Positions 10,598-22,849 of a stretch of DNA of 64,000 nt are shown piece by piece (position 1 is the first letter of the stretch; the number at the start of each line of letters is the position of its first letter). Under the pieces are notes generated by a model. That model was not told the DNA's origin, made no database searches, and worked only from the letters and a program-made list of their open reading frames with translations. Made by a program: the position numbers and the translations under genes. Source of the DNA: Fasciola hepatica (lineage: Eukaryota > Platyhelminthes > Trematoda > Plagiorchiida > Fasciolidae); the NCBI GenBank assembly GCA_948099385.1, contig CANUEZ040000159.1:4296501-4360500 (forward strand), given 5' to 3'.

Positions 10598-13500
10598 GAT
10601 CTATAGCGGAATTTCTGAGTTCGCCTTAGTATGTAGTCCTGGTCATCCTATCCTCTTCGTAGACAAGTTCGCCCTGGTTAAGGGGGGCTCGCACGACCCG
10701 AACAGCCGCAGGATGGTAGCCGAAAGCTTAGCCGCCATATTGACGAGGTTCTAACCCCTGTACTTCGGACAGAAAGTTCTTTCCTATTTCCGGTGCGATG
10801 AGCGGAATAAGGACTCACAAGACTTTGGGAGAGACTTTAGTGCACCCGGCGCCGAGGAAGAATGTACGCAGTTGGTCCAATGCTACTGGCAAATAGGATT
10901 TAAAGGTCCCAGGTTGGTGCCATCCTCAGAGGGTGAATTCTTGTTTTTCATTGTTTGGGCTGCGGTGAGGATTTCCGACTGCTTTGAGGCTCCAGCTAGA
11001 TTGCATATTGCTCTGTGTTGCCTAGTGCCGGTGAACAAATGAATTGAAATGTAAGGTGGTTGAGAAGCGGACTGAAGCATTCGATCCACCTCTGAGGCTT
11101 CTGATTGCGGCCCGGTGCTTAGTGGTCTCTATCGTCGCATGGTGCGGAAGGGAAAAACTTCCTCTCTTTTAAAGTGAGGCGTGAGTCTGGGGAACCCTTC
11201 AGAGTCTTCAGCAACTTCCGCTCTAGTCATCCGGCCTGCAACCTCCGACCAATATCTACTACAGTCAAGTTTCGCTGGATACGGAGCTTCGGGATGAGGG
11301 CCGTGCTAGTCAAAATGAACTGCAAAGACTCATTTTCCCGTCTCCAGCGATTTGGTTAAGGTCTTCTGTGGAGATCCAGTCCTTCCTGTGCCGCCCCGTT
11401 TTGCCCGGCAGTTCAAGAGAGGCTTTTGTGGCGGATATTTTTGGCCCCGTCCATCATTCGTCTATACTATCTTCCTCGTCGATCGTGGTTATTCTGAGAA
11501 AGATCGCGTTTGACACGGCCTCACCATTGTCCGGGCATCGGGCCTAGAGGTTCCTACTCCTCAGTGATGACGATATTATTTTGCGGTACATAAAGGCGAA
11601 GCTTGAGACGATAACTTACCAGCAAGGTCGGTGCCCTTGTTATGTCCCTTCAAGCTTCTCCGGTGTGCCCGACATTTCACGGCCGGCAATGCCCAAAGAG
11701 AAAGCACCAAGATATGGTCGATTTGGGGTGCTGCCCCGCCATTGTTGAAGCACCTATTCACCACGTACCATTTTGTGTGCTGGAATAGGAGGCGACCAGG
11801 CGATCAGGGTTGAAAAAAGTGATCTGGCGGCCGCCCTTTTCGCATCGCTGGGAGAGGTAAAATTTCCTGTTCTCGTCTGATAATTCTGTCCGGAACCTCC
11901 AGCCTCGTGCAACCGACACAAAGTCACTTTTGATGGCCCGGCTGATTGGATTTTGAAGTTATTTTGCGGAAGAGGTCCCAAGCGGTTGGTCCAGCTTGCA
12001 GCTTTGCAGCTAGACCATGATCTATGTCACATTCAAAGGAGAGCTCGTAAAAAGCCGACGTAATTCCTGGAAAATCCGGTTTCCAAGCGATCGAAGCGGT
12101 GTGAGCTTGGCTGTTCGTTGCAATCTCAACTGTCCAAGGCCTAGAACAGTGAACTGACCTTTTTAAAACAACCAATACGAAGAGTCCCCTCGAGCGACAT
12201 GTATATTTTGGCTACTGATGTCGGGTAGGCGTAATTCAGACAGACGAGCCATGTCATAGGGTTCGTCCATGGTAAAGCACTAGCTACCTGCACGTAGATG
12301 TGTTCTCAGGTTCCAGCAGGCTACCTGGACTCGTGACACCGTGTTCAGGATAACATTTTCCGCTCACCCGGCAGCTGGTAAACCGAAGGGTGCGTTGAAT
12401 AGTCAGAGCCAGCTTTAGGGATAGAATCCACGGAGAGACTCGGGGCTAGTGTACTCAGTGACTTTCCGGGCGCCACTCGGCCTTTGTTCGAGGTGACAAT
12501 TCTGGTCCACGCACAGCTGAGTGGCACCTGTCAGGCAAAAGAGGGTTTGGGTGCTCTCAGCTGGTGACTGATCGAGAGTCCTGTATGACGTTTAGATGGC
12601 TATCTGCCAGTCAAGGGTGCCAAAAGAGTCCGAGTGATCTTGGAGCATGATTGTCAGTGGCTGTCTAGGCGATCTTTTGCCGCTTGGTAGAGGTTACTAT
12701 GATTCCAAGGTCCATGCAGTCCTACTGACTCGAAGAATTGCCCGGGCAGACATTGGATTCAAAAGACCTCCTCTACTTATACAGAAGTGTAAGTCTTTGC
12801 ACGCTGAGCGCTTTCTCACCGAGGTTTTTGGCCTTGGTTACCTCCCTCCTGCTTTGGCCCGCCTATCACTCCAACTGTCGGAGTGTGGTCACTGACATAC
12901 ACCCCAGCTACTTGAAGCCACATGTGGGATTTAGGAAAATGACGGAGACCAGAAGTGAGAAATACCTCGGGGTGGGGAGCACAGCAGTCTACTATCTCAA
13001 AGGTGCCACTCCCCTTGGATGCCACTCAGATGGCTACTGCGGATGAGGAGGGGACAACCTGATGGCAAGGAAATGAAATCTTCCATGCGAACAATCGGGT
13101 ATCTATCAGGGAAGCTGGCTTTGCAATTGGGTTGTAATCACCACAGGGCAACCGGTGGACTTTGAAAGCAGGAACCGTGTGCAGGGGGAAGGCTCTGGGC
13201 TACTGGAAGGGCGTTATATCAAGTCTGTTGTATGCTTAAATTTAGCACCTGCAACACGAAATCTGTCCGGTGATAACCGAGGTGACTTGATAAGCACTAG
13301 GGCTACTCACAAGCCCACTTTGTGAGTGACACTGGAGGTCACCCCTGGGAAGTCTGACTTCCGAACCATGGCAGGATAGGTGAAAGTGAGTAACCAGAGG
13401 GCTTGTGCCCCAGTAATTAAATTTATGGGAAGGTTATGCAGTTTATCCGGGACTGATGACCAGTAACTGCTACAGAAGTCTAAAGATCCAACACAGCACT

Positions 13501-13791
13501 GAGCCGTGCATGGACCAGAGTGGGTTTTAAAGGAACCAAATGCCCAGAATGGGGTATGGGATGTCGGCCTCCATGGCTTTGCGTTTCAAAGGATCTTAAG
13601 ATGAGCAAGCACTGGCCATATGCTGGAATGGTTTTGTCGTTGGTGGCTAGCAGAGTTTTGGCCTGCTGTGTGCTTCCGTCACCTTTTGGTTGGGTGATGA
13701 CACTAGCTTCGACCCCAGTGTCTAAAGGAGAAGGATACTTAAAATCGTGTCCCTCAAGTTGGGGGGGGGGTGGGCAAAGATTAAGGCGATA
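10598..13791. other. No gene recognised; decayed repeats likely
   Basis: There is no convincing domain in 3.2 kb. A possible gypsy integrase scrap at 11423-11510 is listed separately. A poly-G run (13759-13770) lies near the end. Open frames are short and unsupported on both strands. Confidence 0.4.
11423..11510 (+). pseudogene. Possible gypsy integrase scrap
   Basis: Two adjacent frames give FVADIFGPV and, after a +1 shift, YTIFLVDRGYSEK. Gypsy integrases have this order (first catalytic Asp in DxxGP, then a Y-x-L-V-x-V-D-R segment). Only about 25 residues support it and nothing recognisable follows, so chance resemblance is possible. Confidence 0.3.
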
Positions 13792-14203
13792 CTAAGCTCC
13801 TTGGTTTTCCACAACTGACAGGGGAACTAGTGTCTCAATGAGCGTCCGGTAAGCACTAATTGACTGGCTTACCGAATCAATGGTCCTGTCAGCATGACTT
13901 TCTCCTGAGGGGCCGAAGCCTCGTCGTAGTGAAGGACTGTTGAACCCAGGTGAGCGCATATGGTACCGCTCCTGAAAACCAAATCCATTCATCGTCGGGT
14001 GACGCAATTCCGCAGTAAGTCCTAGGCCAAATAGAAGCAGTCTTTAGACGCTGATGGTCAAAGACCTGCGCTAGCGGTGGCGGAATTTTGGTGCAATATG
14101 TGTCATCGGCAATCGCTGCAGTTCCGTCTAGGTAGCGTCTACGAGTGACCCCCAAGGCGGCTGGCATGTTATGTGCTGAAACCTGGAGCCAATGTTCACC
14201 CAC
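13792..14203 (-). pseudogene. Possible RTE-like endonuclease remnant
   Basis: Two overlapping minus frames contain DEWIWFSGAVPYALTWVQQ. RTE endonucleases carry an aromatic-rich GYTFFWSG-like strand followed by an R/V-rich segment, and this weakly fits. It lies upstream, in minus orientation, of the RTE-like RT at 10.2-10.6 kb, which is the correct order, but the gap of 3.2 kb is too large without an insertion. Treat as tentative. Confidence 0.25.
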
Positions 14204-15200
14204 CTTCAGTTACATCAAAAGTAGCTTCTCGAGCGGCAGCTCCCTGGGCCCCCTAAGTCGAAGCTAAAAGCCTTCAAGTTATTTCATGCCTTGGTCCGGC
14301 TTTGAATTAATGCAAGCAATGGCTGCCTCTCTAAGGGCCTCTTAGCTCCGGGTAGATATGAATACTTCCCTAACTCACACTTGCACTGCTAGTGGGAGGT
14401 GGATAGCTACCCACTTGAGAAGGCTGATTTCACCAGTTGTATCGCAGTTTTCAAGTCCCATTCGACTATCGTGGACTACAGCTCTAAATCAAGGGCTGTA
14501 AATGCCGCATTGTGAATACGGCCTCTCCACCGGAGGGGTCTGCGGAAGGTTTCCACTCCGTAGACAAACCTGAGTGGATAATTTCCAACCAAAATGCAGA
14601 AAAAAGATCGGCGACGAACATTACCATGCCAGGGGCTCCGAAAAACAAAACACTACCAGCGAACTGGAAAAAATATGATGGGACTAAACGACTTAAAAAT
14701 CTAACCGGAGTCGACGAAAATAAAACTATAAAACTCCGAAAAAAGCGGAAAAGTAGCAGGACAATTAAAAACTAGGAAACTTAAGCGACCTGAGGAGAGC
14801 GGTGGCTCTCCAATTGTGAGGTTACCAGGTCTCACCTCTTTGTTCTTTTATTAAAGCGCATCTTTCGGTCCTACGCACTACGCAGGCTACCCACACCTAA
14901 TTCCGATGCCCGGCATTGTATAGATAAGTTAGCCGGAACGGTACAAGCAAACACCCATGAGAATGAGGTGGCGATCCGGTGAGACGGTGGTGAGAGTGTG
15001 CCTCAGAGCATGCATGAGCAGTGCGCAAGAGGCACGGTCAAGTGGCAACAGCGCCTGACAGTCAGCATTCAGTTGAACGATAAAGCGTTTTACGCAAATG
15101 AACTACAGTGAATCTCACCAGAACAATCATCCTTGCCCCGTAAACTTTAACTCTGAACTCTTTGCCTCCAGACCCTAGTTATTTTGTGTTGTAGATTCTA
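14204..15200. other. No gene recognised; one Lys-rich small ORF
   Basis: An 87-aa plus frame (14512-14775) has a very basic C-terminal third (RKKRKSSRTIKN at the end), matches no family I know, and sits just before the old BEL element. I would not call it a gene. Confidence 0.35.
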
Positions 15201-15219
15201 CGGTCTTCTCTGAGGTCTT

Positions 15220-15777
15220 TTGCCGAAGACCAAACTACCTAACGAGGACCGTTTTGGTTGTGAGTCGTCAGCTGGAGTAGCCGTTTCACCAACCTCCGGT
15301 AATACCCCTGCTTTTCTAGCAGCGGTGGGCGATGTGTTCATGAACAGGTACGATGCCCAATTCAAAAGCGCACAATTGGGGGCGGAAGCAGCCGAGGCCG
15401 CGCGATGTGCTGCTGAGGCCGAAAGTGTAGCTGCTGAGGCCCTTAGACGACATGGTGGTAAGGTCACTAAGGGCAACCAGAAGTTCAAGAAAGAACTGAT
15501 GGGGAAGCTCATACTGCATTAAGCATCACGGAACCGATATTTACAATGTTTTGAAGGGAGAGCGGTGGAATCTGCTAGGGTTTGTTTTCTTCTTACTGCT
15601 GTTCAAGAATATCGGCAGGCGAGAGATATATTGGACGAAGATTTTCCCCACAGAAGATATATCTTACCGTGCAAGCTTAATGAAATAACCGGACCAGGGT
15701 GGATCGCTGAAGCTCCAGAAGCCCTGATGTCTTATTCTAACCAATTGACCGTTTGCTCGGCCGCATGGTGCAACTAG
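15220..15777 (+). pseudogene. BEL gag remnant
   Basis: The first frame (15220-15522, 100 aa) has an Ala/Glu-rich probable coiled coil, like the N-terminal coiled coil of the intact BEL Gag. After a frame change, 15565-15777 reads AVQEYRQARDILDEDF and EALMSYSNQLTVCSAA. These align with AYNRAREILKDLYG and DALTKLSLKMLNCEVA of the DUF1759-type Gag domain in the intact element. The start of the DUF1759 domain is missing, so a small deletion lies near 15500. Gag forms the particle; this copy cannot. Confidence 0.65.
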
Positions 15778-16844
15778 GGTAGTTGAGTGACTGTTCACAG
15801 CACAACATGAAGGCGGTTTTGAGTGAGCTTCGCCTGTACATGGTAGTTCATTGGGTAAAAAGAGTCAGCGAGATATTCTAGGAAAACGACAGACAAGGGC
15901 TTCTCAACTTGAGTCGGTACGTTATTGCTAAGGTACGTTTCCAGGGTATCGGACACATTTATATACTTCGTGAAAGATGCTTAAAATAAGGACGGTTTGA
16001 AAGGTAAAACTTTTGATGTATCTATGAATGATACCAGCTGCGTTAAGTTTCATGGCAGGCTAGTTGTAGGGCTGTCCGTAGTCCAAAGCAACATCTCTTG
16101 AAGACCACTGGGAGTTTGTATCAGTCTTAGGCTAGCTGTGTTTGCTTACATCCAGGTCATCCTGCTGACGGGCGTAACTTGAGGTGAATGTTCGGAAAAA
16201 GAGATTACCCTTGCAGACCTCTTCGTTGTATAAGATTACTAAGGTTCCGGCCCTCAAAACATCTTCTCAGCCATTTTCCACGGGTTTTGGTGTTATCTCA
16301 GGGATTGTACTGCCAGTCACTGGGGGTTCCAGAGGGTCCATATGCGTCAGCAAGCTCCTCAGCATGGGAGATGATACCACTATTTGCACTGCGATTTAGC
16401 TGAACAAAGAGGTCTAGTAGGAAAGCCGGATAAAAATAACTCGCACATTCACAATGGGAACATTGTACGGCCTTGTAAAAGGGTGTCGCTTAGTGTGACT
16501 CCTGTGGACGGCAGGGGAGTGATCACGGTGAGGAGTGCCTTCACCACTCTACTTTTTCCAAACACGCAGACTTTGGCAGCCATCCAGGAAGCCCTATCTA
16601 GTTGTTTCATTTTAAAGGAATAATACTTGCAGAAGGTTCAGACACAACAACCGAGAAGTCAGCCGGTTTAGATGTTCCCTTGGCACAATGGGCCGTGTAA
16701 CCGTGAAAAAGTTTATAAGGAGACCCTTACACCGACCTTATACTCTCGTTAGAGTAAATCTAGGACTTTAGCCGTACACAGTCTGCAGGATACTGGAAAA
16801 ACCCCTGGAAGCTCTGCAATAAAGATTCCGATGACAATGATCCT

Positions 16845-17650
16845 TTGGGAATCTCCCTGTCAATAGAGGATGAAAGGATAGAGGAAGTACGAAGAGGCTG
16901 TGAAGTATCGAATGAGGACACTGATGTTACTTCGCCTTCAAAAGACAACCGTCTGATGAAACCCTTCAACAGATCGGTCGCTCTTCATCGTTTGAGGTTG
17001 CTGGGGAAGACATTTTCCAGGAAAACTGGATATGTTGGTAAATGTACCTCTGTAACTGAGAGTTGCCTTGAAAGAGGATGTGTTGCATGTGCCACAGGAG
17101 TCCATATAGAATAAAAGAATGAAGTGGCCCCTTCCACTCTATGTGGTATCGAATCCTTGAAAGCCGGGAAGGCCCCAGCTTGTCCCGGAGGGTGCTTCAG
17201 TAGTATAAGCAAATGCACAAAACATACACCAAATGCAGGGCACCGGTTTTGGTCCCAGTTCGCTTGGCGCACGTCTGCGGTTTCTTCTGAAGATTTTTGC
17301 CCTGTGGGCCAACGATGAGGGTATATCCCTGCAACTAAAGTTACCTGGTGGAGAGTGAGATGCCCTGCTGTTTCCTCGGTGGTCTGAGGGTTAACCTTTA
17401 AACAAAATGGATTAGAGCGGCAGTGCATCCCTTAAGCGGCCTTTCTTCACAAGTTTGGGCCAGTTTTCTGCCCCGAAGATGATGACCACTGTATTTGGGC
17501 GCCAGCCGTCGTCGGCCGTCTTACAAGTGGTGTTACAGGATTTATAGGTCTGTGCTCCTTCACAGCCAGTTAGGAAAGCCACAGAAGCTCTGTGCTGAGT
17601 AGGAAGATGGCGTGGTTTATTAATTCTCGGTGTTTTTAGGCTAACCAAGT
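16845..17650 (+). pseudogene. BEL reverse transcriptase remnant
   Basis: The frame at 16845-17114 contains DNRLMKPFNRSVALHRLRLLGK, the pre-RT segment with the LPxNR...RL.LLxKR pattern of BEL. From 17124 other frames read WPLPLYVVSNP, KPGRPQLVPEGA, then FALWANDEGISLQLKLPGGE (17295-17355) and DALLFPRW. These are counterparts of WYLPHHAV, KLRVVFDCAA, the motif A strand and FLWW in the intact element. The motif A aspartate is not conserved and the YVDD box is gone. GVFRLTK near 17625 matches the GGFRLHKW segment after YVDD. Confidence 0.65.
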
Positions 17651-18035
17651 GATTGATGACCGGAAAATTCCAAAAGTCATTACCAAAATGAGAGAAACGG
17701 CGCTACAGAAAGTATTGGTATAGAATACCGCCAACCGTGTGAACCTTTCGTTTAGCTTGAACAGTTGAGGTAGATTACTTTAGGTACCACATTAATATCA
17801 GGGATCGGCCAAAGCCAAGCGAGCGTTGTTGGCCACAACCTATGGTCCTCTGGGCGGGAAGGCCCGTCCATTTTACCCAGGAAATAATCGTTCCAGAATT
17901 TGAGCCAGAAAATTGACGGCTGGGATAAACTCCTAGAGATGGATACACAGGCAAAGAGGGAATGAATGCGGATGATTCTGGAAGGGACCTGTTTGGTAGG
18001 AATGCCACGGCAGTGCTTATGTCGCACTGTGAATG
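17651..18035 (+). pseudogene. BEL Pol linker between RT and RNase H
   Basis: One plus frame reads VEVDYFRYHINIRDRP near 17765-17815, matching the DTFQFSFSIREKP position of the intact BEL, followed by further colinear traces up to the RNase H segment. This is the Pao peptidase-like/connection region and has no catalytic residue to check. Confidence 0.5.
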
Positions 18036-18039
18036 TAGA

Positions 18040-18440
18040 TGCGGAGGCTGAATTGTAGTTATTCCCTAGTGCGTCTGAAGTTGGCTACGGAGAAGTGTCC
18101 TGCTTGGGGTTCGTATCTGACACATCAAAATCACTGTACGGTTGTGTTTGCTAAGTCATGTGACGCATCTGAAGACGGCACTACACCAAAATTGGAGTTA
18201 ACTGCAGCTGTGGCTGCTGTTACACTGGTACAAGTAATTAAAATAGGTGGATCTAATTTTACGTTACGTTGTTTTTGGACTAATTTCGTCACAGCTCCTT
18301 ATTAAGCTAAGAGCGATAGGGGATACTTCACTACGGTTGCGGCAGGCAGAGCATCCCAGGCGCAAGCCTGCTCACTCTCCACTCACTGGAGACAATTGTC
18401 AAGAAAAAAGGATCCGGATGACCTGGCTTCTCTATAGATG
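18040..18440 (+). pseudogene. BEL RNase H remnant
   Basis: ASEVGYGEVSCL (first frame) is the counterpart of DASEVGYGVVAY. Then, in a second frame, NHCTVVFAKS and TPKLELTAAVAAVTL (catalytic Glu kept) appear, then FTLRCFWTN (Asp of the WTD motif lost). In a third frame RKKDPDDLASL corresponds to the EANPADLASR motif. Two frame changes occur within 400 bp. The order is exactly that of the intact element, so homology is firm although the enzyme is dead. Confidence 0.7.
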
Positions 18441-18929
18441 AGGCCCAGGGAGAAGGGCAGTTAACAGCAGTAATTAACCCCAACTGTCTCGTGATAATCG
18501 GGGGCTACTGAATCCAATGGTGAAAGTCCTATAGAAGCGTGGCTGCAGCTGTTGGAGTTGTGGGCGCGTGCGATAGCTGGTGCAGTAAATTACAACCCAT
18601 TTCAATCATTTTTTAAGGGCTGCTCCTCCTTGATTAACCTATTAGAGAGATATAAGCAATGTCTTATTATCTCCAAAGGTAAAGATTACTAGTGGTTTTC
18701 AAGTTCGTCATTTGCCGGCTCCAGTGATGCAAAATGTTTCGAGACTACCGTGAGGCTGATTCGGGCTGTGTTTTTCTAATTAGATCTTACTGAAAGAATC
18801 GAGAACAGTTTTTCTAATTGCGACCATGCGCAGCTTCATCCGGAAACTAAGCCTCTTCCAGAATGATGGGCGGGGGGTGATTTGGAGGCAGGTTTGAATG
18901 GTTCAGTTTATGGCCTCAGGCAAAACATC

Positions 18930-19665
18930 CAGTTATTTTGCCAAGAGCGCACTGGGCTTCTAAAATGATTACGGAAGGACAACATGAAGTAGAGGCTACC
19001 GTGATTGCTCACAAGTCTTGGATATCATTCATAGAGGGCCTCGGGTTGCAAAGGCAATGGAAGAGGTACGAAGCATTGTTGAAAGATGTTTACACTGCAG
19101 TAAACCGATCGTACATCCAAGCTTCTAGCGAACAACACCATTACCTTTGAGTTAAAAATACGTACGGGTTACTCTTTTGCGCATATATTTGACAAGTCGG
19201 AACCGTTTTGTGTGAAACGTGACAGGTGAGAAGGAAAACTTTGGGGGTGCTTTCTTCCTGTTTGAAAGTGCGATTAGTGCATATCGGGGTTTCACTTCTT
19301 CCACTGATTGATTCCTGCGAGCTCAAGTGCGATTAGTTGCAAAGAGGAAGCCCCTAGTAACCTACGATGACGTAAAATATTTCAAAGGAGGGTGAGCTGA
19401 GCTTTGAACTGGCATCCAAAATATTCTCAGGATACAAGTGATCGTTGTTTCCTAAAATATGAAGTCGGACGACGCTTGGGTCCACCCGAAGCTAGTCATT
19501 GGTGTAGAGTGAGGGAGCTTATGACGCTTCTCGTGCGACGCGTCTTCCATGCAGTAGCTAGCGGCAAAACATTGATGAGGGTAAGCCTATTGGGGCTTCT
19601 AGCCGAGGAAGCCCCTCATTCTCGAGTCGGGAGAAGAGAGAAACCCCAAACCCTCGACATCTAGT
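18930..19665 (+). pseudogene. BEL integrase remnant
   Basis: ILPRAHWASKMI and HEVEATV (18938 on) match the H2C2 zinc-binding region. VERCLHCSKP gives its CxxC. KVRLVHIGVSLL (about 19265-19305) matches the MRAVHIEVSYSL strand. The last frame (19404-19664) contains GPPEASHWCRVRELMTLLVRRV, matching PPHASHRGSIWEIMVRSVRRV around the catalytic Glu, which corresponds here to the Glu of RVRELM. Several stops intervene. After 19665 only weak traces remain. Confidence 0.7.
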
Positions 19666-20000
19666 TAAATGTCCCTTCTCCGTGGCCATGAGACCGAAGT
19701 CGTCAGGCAGGATTTTCAAGCTTATCTGTGCAGGGCGGTGAAGACGAGTGCTTTGAAAGCTTGAAAATATAGTTTTGTAGCGAAAAAGACAGATAGCTTA
19801 AGGTGAATGAAGACCTTAAATCAGGCCAATAAGTGCTTGTAGCTATTGGAAGTTAGCACAGAAATCACTAGCCTCCCGACATAATGCACTAAAAACTTTT
19901 CCGAAGGGATGGGCTGCCAAGAGAGGTGATAATTTGTGTACGGCACAGAGCTTTAGGGCGAGACGTCAATAATCTGTGCCTGCTGTAAGGAAACGTCAAT

Positions 20001-20762
20001 TGATGTACTTCACTTTCACCGGGTACGTATGATGCCCCGAAACTGTAAACAGTAATGTTTTATCTGTCTTCTGCTATATAGCTTTTGGTTTTGTTTTTTT
20101 CCGATGAATTACTTTGTTTGCATATTTTTTAATTTTATCCTCGGCATTGCAAGCTAAGGTCAAACCTGCATCCTGTTATTCTCAGTGATAGTGGAGTTCC
20201 CATCACAGTTGTTGTATTCTAAGCTCTATAGGCGACAAAGCATAGACGGTCAGCTCCACGGTAGATTGCCCCTGTCTTCAGGACACTGAAAGTTTGCTGC
20301 CTATCGTCTGACTAGTTGATTAGCCCCGGTCGTTTGCTCTACCTCGGTGGAGCCCTATGCCTTGGTGAATATGCTGTGTTAGACCGAGGGGATAATTCCC
20401 TTAGGTTAATCTTTTCAAAGCCTGGTACCTGTTGACCACCAAACCGGTTTCATTTATCATGATGAGAAGCCTTCCTTTAGAAGCTTCAGCGGAGTGGATC
20501 TCCTTTGGATGCACACTGAAGCCGTTGGCTGAGTCACCCACCTGCGAGATCGATCACCTAGCACCTCGATTCCAGGGTAGATGATAAGAATATCGACTGG
20601 GCCTTGCCCCGCGGATGCCATCCTGGCGACGAACCTTGGGATAACCCACACATATAGCCCAGACACGAATAACTATAAGAAATCACAGTTGTGATTGATT
20701 TGTGGGCTTTTCATTGAAAAGTATTCGTTCACACTTGAGGCGATTCGAATTAGATCCTAGTG

Positions 20763-20763
<1 letters not shown>
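20001..20763. other. No gene recognised
   Basis: This may include the end or 3' LTR of the old BEL, but no LTR pair is available to show it. Short T-rich runs (20090-20125) occur. Confidence 0.35.
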
Positions 20764-20810
<47 letters not shown>

Positions 20811-20812
20811 GA
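20764..20812. repeat. (TA)n microsatellite
   Basis: About 48 bp of alternating TA with one slip (attatat). No LINE terminus signature lies next to it on either strand, unlike the tracts at 22794 and 60246. Confidence 0.95.
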
Positions 20813-20959
20813 CCAAGCCTATGAGAAGGGTCTAGACTTTTGAATCGCGCAAACACCGGCGGTCTATGACAGATGAAATTAAATAACCATTCTTAGTTTT
20901 TCCGCCTTCTGCAATCGAAAAACTAGTATCAGAGAGTCACTGTCTATTATTGTTGCCTC

Positions 20960-22791
20960 CTTGTATCGATTCTCATTTATCCTCAGCTGGGAGCATCCCA
21001 GACTGCGCTCCTCTACTTTTTCTCTATTTCCAGACCTTCATTCGTGCGTACCTTTCTCTCGATGACTCTTAATACTCTGGAGACCACACCGGTCACTAAC
21101 CCGGCCTACGCATCTACCTGACCGTTGGCTATTCATACGCTACCCGAATGACGCTTCCTTGGTTACGTTCCGGGATCCCCTGGTGCCTGGTTGCCTGATC
21201 GCGGACTTCCTGATGCCCACGGCCGTTTGGCCCCACCAAGAAAACTCATGTCAATCACAACGGTGCGAGGCGCGGTCAGATCCACCGCTTTGGCCGGCGC
21301 ACATCGGGCGTGCAGGCCAACTGCAATGATACGCGGGCGCAACTAGGCCGGCGGATCGCACCTCCTGTCACCAGAATTGGTTTTCAGGTTGGGTGTCCAG
21401 CGCACGGCCAGCCTCACCCACTAGTGCCAACTGCGGATTGAAAAACAACATCCCCTGCATATTACTGCTGCCACCCATTGCCTCCTCCAACGTTCCTGAA
21501 CAAGGTTTACCATACCGGCATTTATATCCATCGACTTACCTTTTATTTGTCTGAGCTGATGCCATGTTTACCCTAATTCTATTATATCCAGTTACCGGAT
21601 TCTGTACCCCAAAACATGAAACGGTTTCACTGTTCAGATCTTTATTATGAATATGACAATTCCTGGTATACTCTTGAAGAGACCATTCATCCAATTGGTA
21701 ATTTGTATGTCACAACTACATTTATCTAAACAAAACCATCATTTAAAGATTCGTCTCTCACGTGCCAACAATTCCACACAAAACGAAATGGTCCTCCTTC
21801 CAGCGCTTCATCGGCGTGACACCACCTTTATGTTCAGTGTATCCTTCCGTTGCACCTTTTCTCATTCAGCCATTTGCATTTCATGACAGTTGCATTGGCA
21901 ATGAAGTATTCACAATCCAGGACAAAAATAGTTCGACACTGAGAAAGCTATTTCTCCAAACATTTGCTGGCAATGAACTATACGTATGCCAGTTTACTGA
22001 CCTTCCAGTTGTTTCCCAAATACCCCATGTCAGACTCTTACCAGCGCATCCCGTTAAGCGATTCTTTACATGTTTTGACAGTATCGTTTATGCACCACCC
22101 CCTTGAGACTTCATAAGATCATCGTATATCAACTGCTGTTGTCAAATTGTGTTCACCAATTAACCTGAAACGAACCCTTTATTCGAATCGTGTTTCACTC
22201 ACCTGTCAACTTTCGTCACTCTGCTCCAGTGAAATTTCCAGGCTGGGGCAGCTACATCCACCTCTTTATGAGGGCGTTCTCCACAACCTCTTGATGAATA
22301 GCAAATACCAATTCCGTGGTTACACGGACTGTTTTATATACGCATTCCCCCTCCTCGAAAGACACCACAAATCCTTAGGTATTATATTTCTGCTATTTTC
22401 CGGGTCATCTGGACTACTGGTTCAAGTGCATGTCCTTCATCACCCAAAATTCTCCAATTTTTCGTTGGTGATTTTTCGAAAGTTTTCTTTGTCAGTTTAC
22501 TCACCCTTGCGACTTTACATCGACGCTATCCAAAATACTGCGCATCTTTACTTCATCACCGCTTTACTTCATCACGTATCTCGACGGCGGAGCCTTTTTC
22601 ACTCAATTCGCAAGTGTACGCCCACCCGACCTTCAAACTCAAATATGCCGGGCAATCGTCCATGCGACCACTAAAACCTGTACACTTAGGCTGCATTTAC
22701 CCAAACGAATATCCAAGGAACCTTTTTGTGACCTCACCTGTATCATATGATCATGCAATCGAGCATGCTTCGGGTGTCTCCGAAATAAACC

Positions 22792-22846
<55 letters not shown>
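20960..22846 (+). mobile_element. Pyrimidine-rich dispersed repeat, copy 2
   Basis: The start (cagctgggagcatcccagactgcgctcc near 20983) matches 46836-46865. An inner block (tttggccggcgcacatcggg, about 21284) matches 47128. The 3' end has stem ttcgg/ccgaa around loop gtgtct (22769-22784), then AAATAAACC and (AT)n to 22846. Frames of up to 175 aa (22147-22674) are Ser/His/Leu-rich and unconserved between copies, so the body is non-coding. By its terminus it is probably a LINE 3' UTR. Confidence 0.65.
22794..22846 (+). repeat. (AT)n tail of repeat copy 2
   Basis: An uninterrupted AT run of about 53 bp begins directly after AAATAAACCATT. Its position at the repeat terminus suggests expansion of the element's own tail. 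Confidence 0.95.

Positions 22847-22849
<3 letters not shown>

Larger units (their letters stand above)
15200..20000 (+). mobile_element. Old, degenerate BEL/Pao retrotransposon
   Basis: Pieces of BEL Gag, RT, RNase H and integrase occur in the correct order on one strand over 4.5 kb, each matching, segment by segment, the intact BEL at 39.5-46.0 kb. Stops and frameshifts are frequent. No LTRs or target duplications could be found, so ends are approximate. Pieces are listed separately. Confidence 0.75.

Noticed and set aside
20764..20812. (TA)n tract as a LINE terminus like the others
   Set aside because: No hairpin or AATAAA-type motif lies beside it on either strand.
22147..22674. 175-aa plus-strand frame as a gene
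   Set aside because: It lies in a repeat copy, is Ser/Leu/His-rich from pyrimidine-rich sequence, and the homologous copy at 46.8-49.4 kb does not keep the frame.
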